18,100 bases of DNA, taken from positions 1 through 18,100 of the forward strand of contig CAYLZW010000101.1 in NCBI GenBank assembly GCA_964388085.1. The letters are read 5' to 3'. Position numbers and translations under genes: made by a program. The notes below the pieces were generated by a model. The model had not been told where the DNA came from, did no database searches, and saw nothing but the letters and a program-made list of their open reading frames with translations. This DNA is from CAYLZW01 sp964388085. Its GTDB lineage: Bacteria > Myxococcota > UBA727 > CAYLZW01. Below, piece after piece: positions 16,901 through 18,100 of the stretch (the stretch's first letter is position 1; each line of letters starts with the position of its first letter).

Positions 16901-18100
16901 GAGCTCGCCTGGCAGCAGCTGCAGGACTCCGACACCGCCGACACGCACTACCGCCGCGTGCTCGAGTACGACGCCAAGAACCGCGCGGCGCTCGAGGGCC
17001 TGGTGGCGCTCTACGAGGCGCAGGAGCGCTGGCAGGACGCCGTGCTCGTCCTCGAGCAGAAGGCCAAGCTGGCCGACGACGTGCACGCGCGCATCGAGCA
17101 GCTGCGCCAGACCGCGCGTCTGCTCGACGAGCGGGCCGGTGACACAGACGGCGCCATCGCGACGCACAAGCGCATCCTCGAGCTCGAGGGCCGTGACAAG
17201 GAGGCGCTGCGCGCGCTGGCGGCGCTCTACGAGCGACAAGGCGCCTGGCAGAGCCTGATCGCCATCCTCGAGCGCCAGGAGGAGGTGCTCGAGGATGCAC
17301 ACGAGCGCCTCGGCATCCGCTCGCGCATCGCGACCATCTGGGAGACGCAGCTCGACAACGACGAGCAGGCGATCTTCGTGCACCGCTCGATCCTCTCCGA
17401 GGACGGCGGCTACTCGGTCAGCCTGAAGGCGCTCGAGCGGCTGTACACGACGCTGTCGCGCAACGTGGAGCTCATCGACATCTTCGAGAAGATGGTCGAG
17501 CTCGCCAAGGATCCGCAGGAGCAGGTGCGCATCCTCGGCAAGATCGCGGCCACCTGGGAGGAGGGCGAGGGAGGGGACGCGGAGAAGGCCGTCCTCGCCA
17601 ACGAGCGCATCCTCGAGATCGACCCGAACAACGTCGGCGCCATCAAGTCGCTCGAGCGCTTGTTCCGCGCGCTGCGAGAGTGGGAGAGCCTGCTCGGCAC
17701 CCTCGATCGCCACGTCTCGCTCAGCCAGGATCCGAAGCAGATCATCGAGATCTATCTCGAGGTCGGCGAGATCTACCACAAGGAGCTCGGGCAGTCGGAC
17801 AAGGCCGAGGCGGCCTACAACGCGGCGCTCGACTTCGATCCCGGCTCACGCGAGGCCCTGCACGCCCTCGGGCAGCTCTACGAGCGCAGCGGCAACTGGT
17901 CGTACGCCCTCGAGAAGCTCTCGCAGGAGGCGCAGATCGCGGGCGCCACACCCGAGGGGACCGAGCTCCACTACCGCATCGGCAAGATCAACGAGGACAT
18001 GCTCCTCGACAGCGCCAACGCGAAGGCGGCGTACCATCAGTCGCTCGAGATCGATCCGCGTTATCTGCCGGCCATCCGCGCGCTCAAGGAGCTCGCGAAG
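7979..18100 (+). CDS. gltI: GltI-like giant cytoplasmic TPR scaffold protein, 3' end beyond the window
   Basis: The frame starts at ATG 7979 (MTTEALDQATAESEDAEQ) and stays open through all 3374 visible codons to the last base, so the stop is outside the window. There is no signal peptide or membrane segment, which points to the cytoplasm. Almost the whole sequence is helical repeats: helix pairs of the form A...Y...L..DP....A...L..LY followed by a W..L...LE.R element. In the last 800 residues these form a regular module of about 72 residues (216 bp), marked by Trp at 2512, 2659, 2731, 2803, 2874, 3018, 3090, 3235 and 3307. The N-terminal half is more diverged. M. xanthus GltI is a very large (about 3,800 residues) cytoplasmic TPR protein of the gliding complex, reported to contact cytoplasmic regulators. 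Length, location and order after gltH agree. Visible codons include no TTA, two CTA and one TCA. Confidence 0.82.
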   Translation, partial: MTTEALDQATAESEDAEQRAVPEGAALADRLAELSASGKLRQAPDLVDEAIERGLSLEDVLTLVTDVVSALTTELKEVRAAERALARAERGFPDEPAFLRMHASLVEGDDRPAEALALLEKLLAKTTSDGERAAVCERMGDLALDALSKPQEALAHYQAAFRADRQRRTAIRKAAELHLKQGREEQAKQLVDLEAELYGHMSEKPEGLAEELAALYARIADALLLRPPAHGAARTALEAALKLAPEHARASELLADLESFPQKWKEHVRRLRDAALDARDKREAARNYLAIAQIHRAYDPDDKKQMEQNVDKCLLLAPGYRPALKLLEQVHREEGTMDAFLERLRKQAKAIRTADVAVDIWLFLAVLMSEQGASNAELADAYEQVRKIDPRNLGAISALTELHLESSDYDQAAQVMEDFLAQASDADAKRQTLRQLARLYEVELNARGKAAERLEQLKELGGGDEVLLHLAELYRSLNDDPKLAETLEALLETPAAEEFEGAGTVRVLERLYELYSESLAQPDKAFQAARRLFVLSPRDALEEEISRLADQLARPADLADAFERSALRATDAVSARRLRLKAAQGFVAAGQTKRARQTLDVLLKVNPHDAGALTLLDQILARDASPDELVAVLEGRLETSNDADGRVRTLMALADAYGKLRKNDQVIEKLGALLELVPSNADALARLDDALKSAERYAELADVLERRARLARESGDEDASTRHALRLAQLYDERLDRAHDAARLYLELYDGGNERSEVLRSLERLQAKGVTPVAIAAALQPYYARAEAWRKHVEMIQIRRDAEEDRERRASLSRAMAAVLEDRLRAPREAFEAWGAALLDEPESNEAVQELSRLAEAAGAHAPFAELVAQAAERLPDGPAKNALLARRASLLQGVLNDQSAAIDAHKALLDKSPKHLPTLDALLDLYEKREAWPELRDILERRLEVSSDEETGPIAAKLGVLQMERFGNAELARTALERAVSSAVPLKGALRTTALKSLVRALEKIAAESGGNDDVEALAGALKDLAECLAGAERADARVRLGDVLRERLSRHEDALGAYEAALANDPDNAGAEAGARAIVDDAAADIAVRRVAARVVLARYEKQGNHAARAHVMTVLLGLESDTAARRQLTRSLAQLFLEDLEEPDDALALLLDHVESDPADAGARQDAENIGFAAGQTGAILEAWARLRESEDASLARLYAERLADVAQRAGDVERTVEALEHLAGRSPEDASLWERLQQVYDYRNDAEGVARCLQELAHLADGPAKVERLRALSDYCFEVLDDAERGLVALRDARGVAPNDDTLLARLESRLEEEQRHDELAAVLGARAELATAPADKAALLLEQGQLLYEALERPEQAVAALTRSLEVERDGNSTAKVGTLLQQIARRDDDVGIIALDAIIAHHRAQEAWQPLVESLEIAAEKRPAGEERAALLDDVSTLYEDALRVPALAFREACRAFRDAPTSERDERVHVLADATGSFAELMGVLEDVAEAVGDSDPARAIELYREVVKLAAERLDDRESTVRAAEAILRLDRADRAALAVLEEIHRGDANRDRLIAVLERRAAASDDAAERHKTLLELGRLLEASEDLEGAERAYRQVAHEDANDDTSLAALDELYHRSGNSAGQADILKRRIELRDGAPSARAALRVRLATLLLQRRGDPAGATDELASAVEDAAALPDVRQGLEVLLEHARSHGAPPLFAAAALLEKTLRAQEDWAALPHVVEMRLLGESDVATRATLMLEVAQIQEEKLEQPDFAFMWVVNAMKEIPDDESLREDAERLAEATDNLDTLKELYEDIVDEIQDAKLRAHLLRRIAELAESVGGNVDEARARMQDAVSAGANDMATLQSLARLTRAGGDAEEHARVLHLLAEAAVLEVHADIAKEAYAELADVRENLGQLDDAIKASREMLVLDNADPVARATMERLLQRAGRFEDLASFLADLAPRSSESERGDVLARLLRVQMDPLRDFGAAVETLEALAESAPSSPAVGGLGAQLLQAMASDGSPDAVGWRGRVAVVLEPLYEAAGNWAHLVHILRMRLEMLDDTVARQALWLRITDLYEKTLSQPEQAFMTIGRALGESPADGSLRDRAERISVQLGDIETLIGLYEDIAEQLPEDSPLQVTYALRSAELCEGSVGDPLRATEYYEVALGHLLHDDGALDERRALLERVDRLYRAVGDPAKLAVTLARRADHVDGSLPNVAELKRQLLFEAATIQMHGMNDYGAAVTSLKKLLEAVPDDLPALRSLEEACKRQERWPDLAEALERELSVMGDSDEARALTARFELGVVLDTHLGLADDALAQFQAILEVAPHHADTRAYLEERLVARDTLKFDNASFLQRSYERTGDWSKAIEVMRGQAAEHERRGERQEASTLLLRVGEIQAEHLAGQEALAFGTLCEAMKLDPQSAGVRASLFRLAEQNELLEELCEVYEEEAQDLEDAGRGAVAAELRELMGRIWADALGDITKAIEVFELILERHPGRSEATDRLTEFYGKAGRWAELEQILKKRLMFLDEPKDRAPLLLPLAQALADHLDRPEEAVPLLMELRRSDPDHVEARRLLIALHDAVGDLEALRPLLDEELAHSREAEDEEGLIFARGRLAVLLADQVGDIEGAIPLWEEIHAHEPENPAARSALERLYERTEKWTSLHDLWERLLDRTRDPALKSELTLKLGHLLADKLGGHDEAIQRHLKVLELDPRNEASLNALRQLYRGVERWDDLVTLLRRMMRFSTEPQQLKALRFDLADVLGRHQGRRAESVEMGRRILDIEPHTGEELKALAAIFEHNNAWDELGGVLERQAAQLGGADKVNALEGLADVYEQHLGRAEAAAPAWEQILQTDPTHDRAYGRLNEIYAKQGDWQKLVGLKDERQRRLEDTDARIELLQEIGRIREEKLGQKEMAFLDACRAFRERWHDPELAAWMDRLAVETEAVEEALEIYDEALADLDDEERVIGTHLRMAELAWQQLQDSDTADTHYRRVLEYDAKNRAALEGLVALYEAQERWQDAVLVLEQKAKLADDVHARIEQLRQTARLLDERAGDTDGAIATHKRILELEGRDKEALRALAALYERQGAWQSLIAILERQEEVLEDAHERLGIRSRIATIWETQLDNDEQAIFVHRSILSEDGGYSVSLKALERLYTTLSRNVELIDIFEKMVELAKDPQEQVRILGKIAATWEEGEGGDAEKAVLANERILEIDPNNVGAIKSLERLFRALREWESLLGTLDRHVSLSQDPKQIIEIYLEVGEIYHKELGQSDKAEAAYNAALDFDPGSREALHALGQLYERSGNWSYALEKLSQEAQIAGATPEGTELHYRIGKINEDMLLDSANAKAAYHQSLEIDPRYLPAIRALKELAK

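Noticed and set aside
5972..17779. Three very long minus-strand reading frames (5972-11446, 11546-15967, 15971-17779) opposite gltG/gltH/gltI
   Set aside because: All lie in the frame exactly complementary to the gltI codons, so they exist only because TTA, CTA and TCA are almost unused there. Their predicted products are Arg/Leu/Val/Ala low-complexity with no domain pattern, and the first even reads through the 13-bp repeat array.

Overview
The window is a high-GC, single-direction gene run whose content and order match the conserved gliding-motility (Agl-Glt) 'G1' cluster of Myxococcota: gltD (5' end cut off by the window), gltE, gltF, gltG, gltH and gltI (3' end cut off). The organism is most likely a myxobacterium or related Myxococcota/delta-lineage bacterium. 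This rests on the strong G/C-ending codon use, the FHA-TM-AgmX/PglI-type C-terminal protein, the TPR-rich partners, and the order D-E-F-G-H-I, which I recall from Myxococcus xanthus. The species cannot be named from the sequence, and possession of the cluster does not prove that the bacterium glides.

Layout, all on the + strand. 1-2886: end of a long TPR protein (GltD/AgmU-like). 2886-4352: TPR lipoprotein (GltE/AglT-like), translationally coupled to gltD by a TGATG overlap. 4353-4505: intergenic, with a hairpin, a short inverted repeat and a good Shine-Dalgarno. 4506-4829: small exported protein (GltF/CglF-like). 4830-4969: intergenic. 4970-6937: FHA-transmembrane-TonB-like protein (GltG). 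6938-7231: intergenic, with a 13-bp tandem repeat and a G/C hairpin. 7232-7939: outer-membrane beta-barrel (GltH/CglE-like). 7979 to beyond 18100: one giant cytoplasmic TPR protein (GltI-like). Its reading frame is open for all 3374 visible codons and takes up more than half of the window. No stretch over 300 bases lacks a gene.

The proteins cover every cell layer. GltI is a cytoplasmic helical scaffold. GltG crosses the inner membrane with a phosphothreonine-binding-type FHA head and a periplasmic TonB-like tail. GltD and GltF are expected in the periplasm, GltE is a lipoprotein, and GltH is an outer-membrane barrel. This fits the known model of a trans-envelope gliding complex. The proton-channel motor (AglRQS in M. 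xanthus), GltJ/AgmX and the outer-membrane GltA/B/C proteins are not in this window; gltJ is expected downstream of gltI.

I see no mobile elements, RNA genes or CRISPR arrays, and no wholly unknown system. The less explained parts are the 13-bp minisatellite between gltG and gltH, a palindromic 10-mer shared by the gltF and gltG upstream regions, the roughly 72-residue Trp-marked super-repeat of GltI, and a degenerate second FHA-like domain in GltG.
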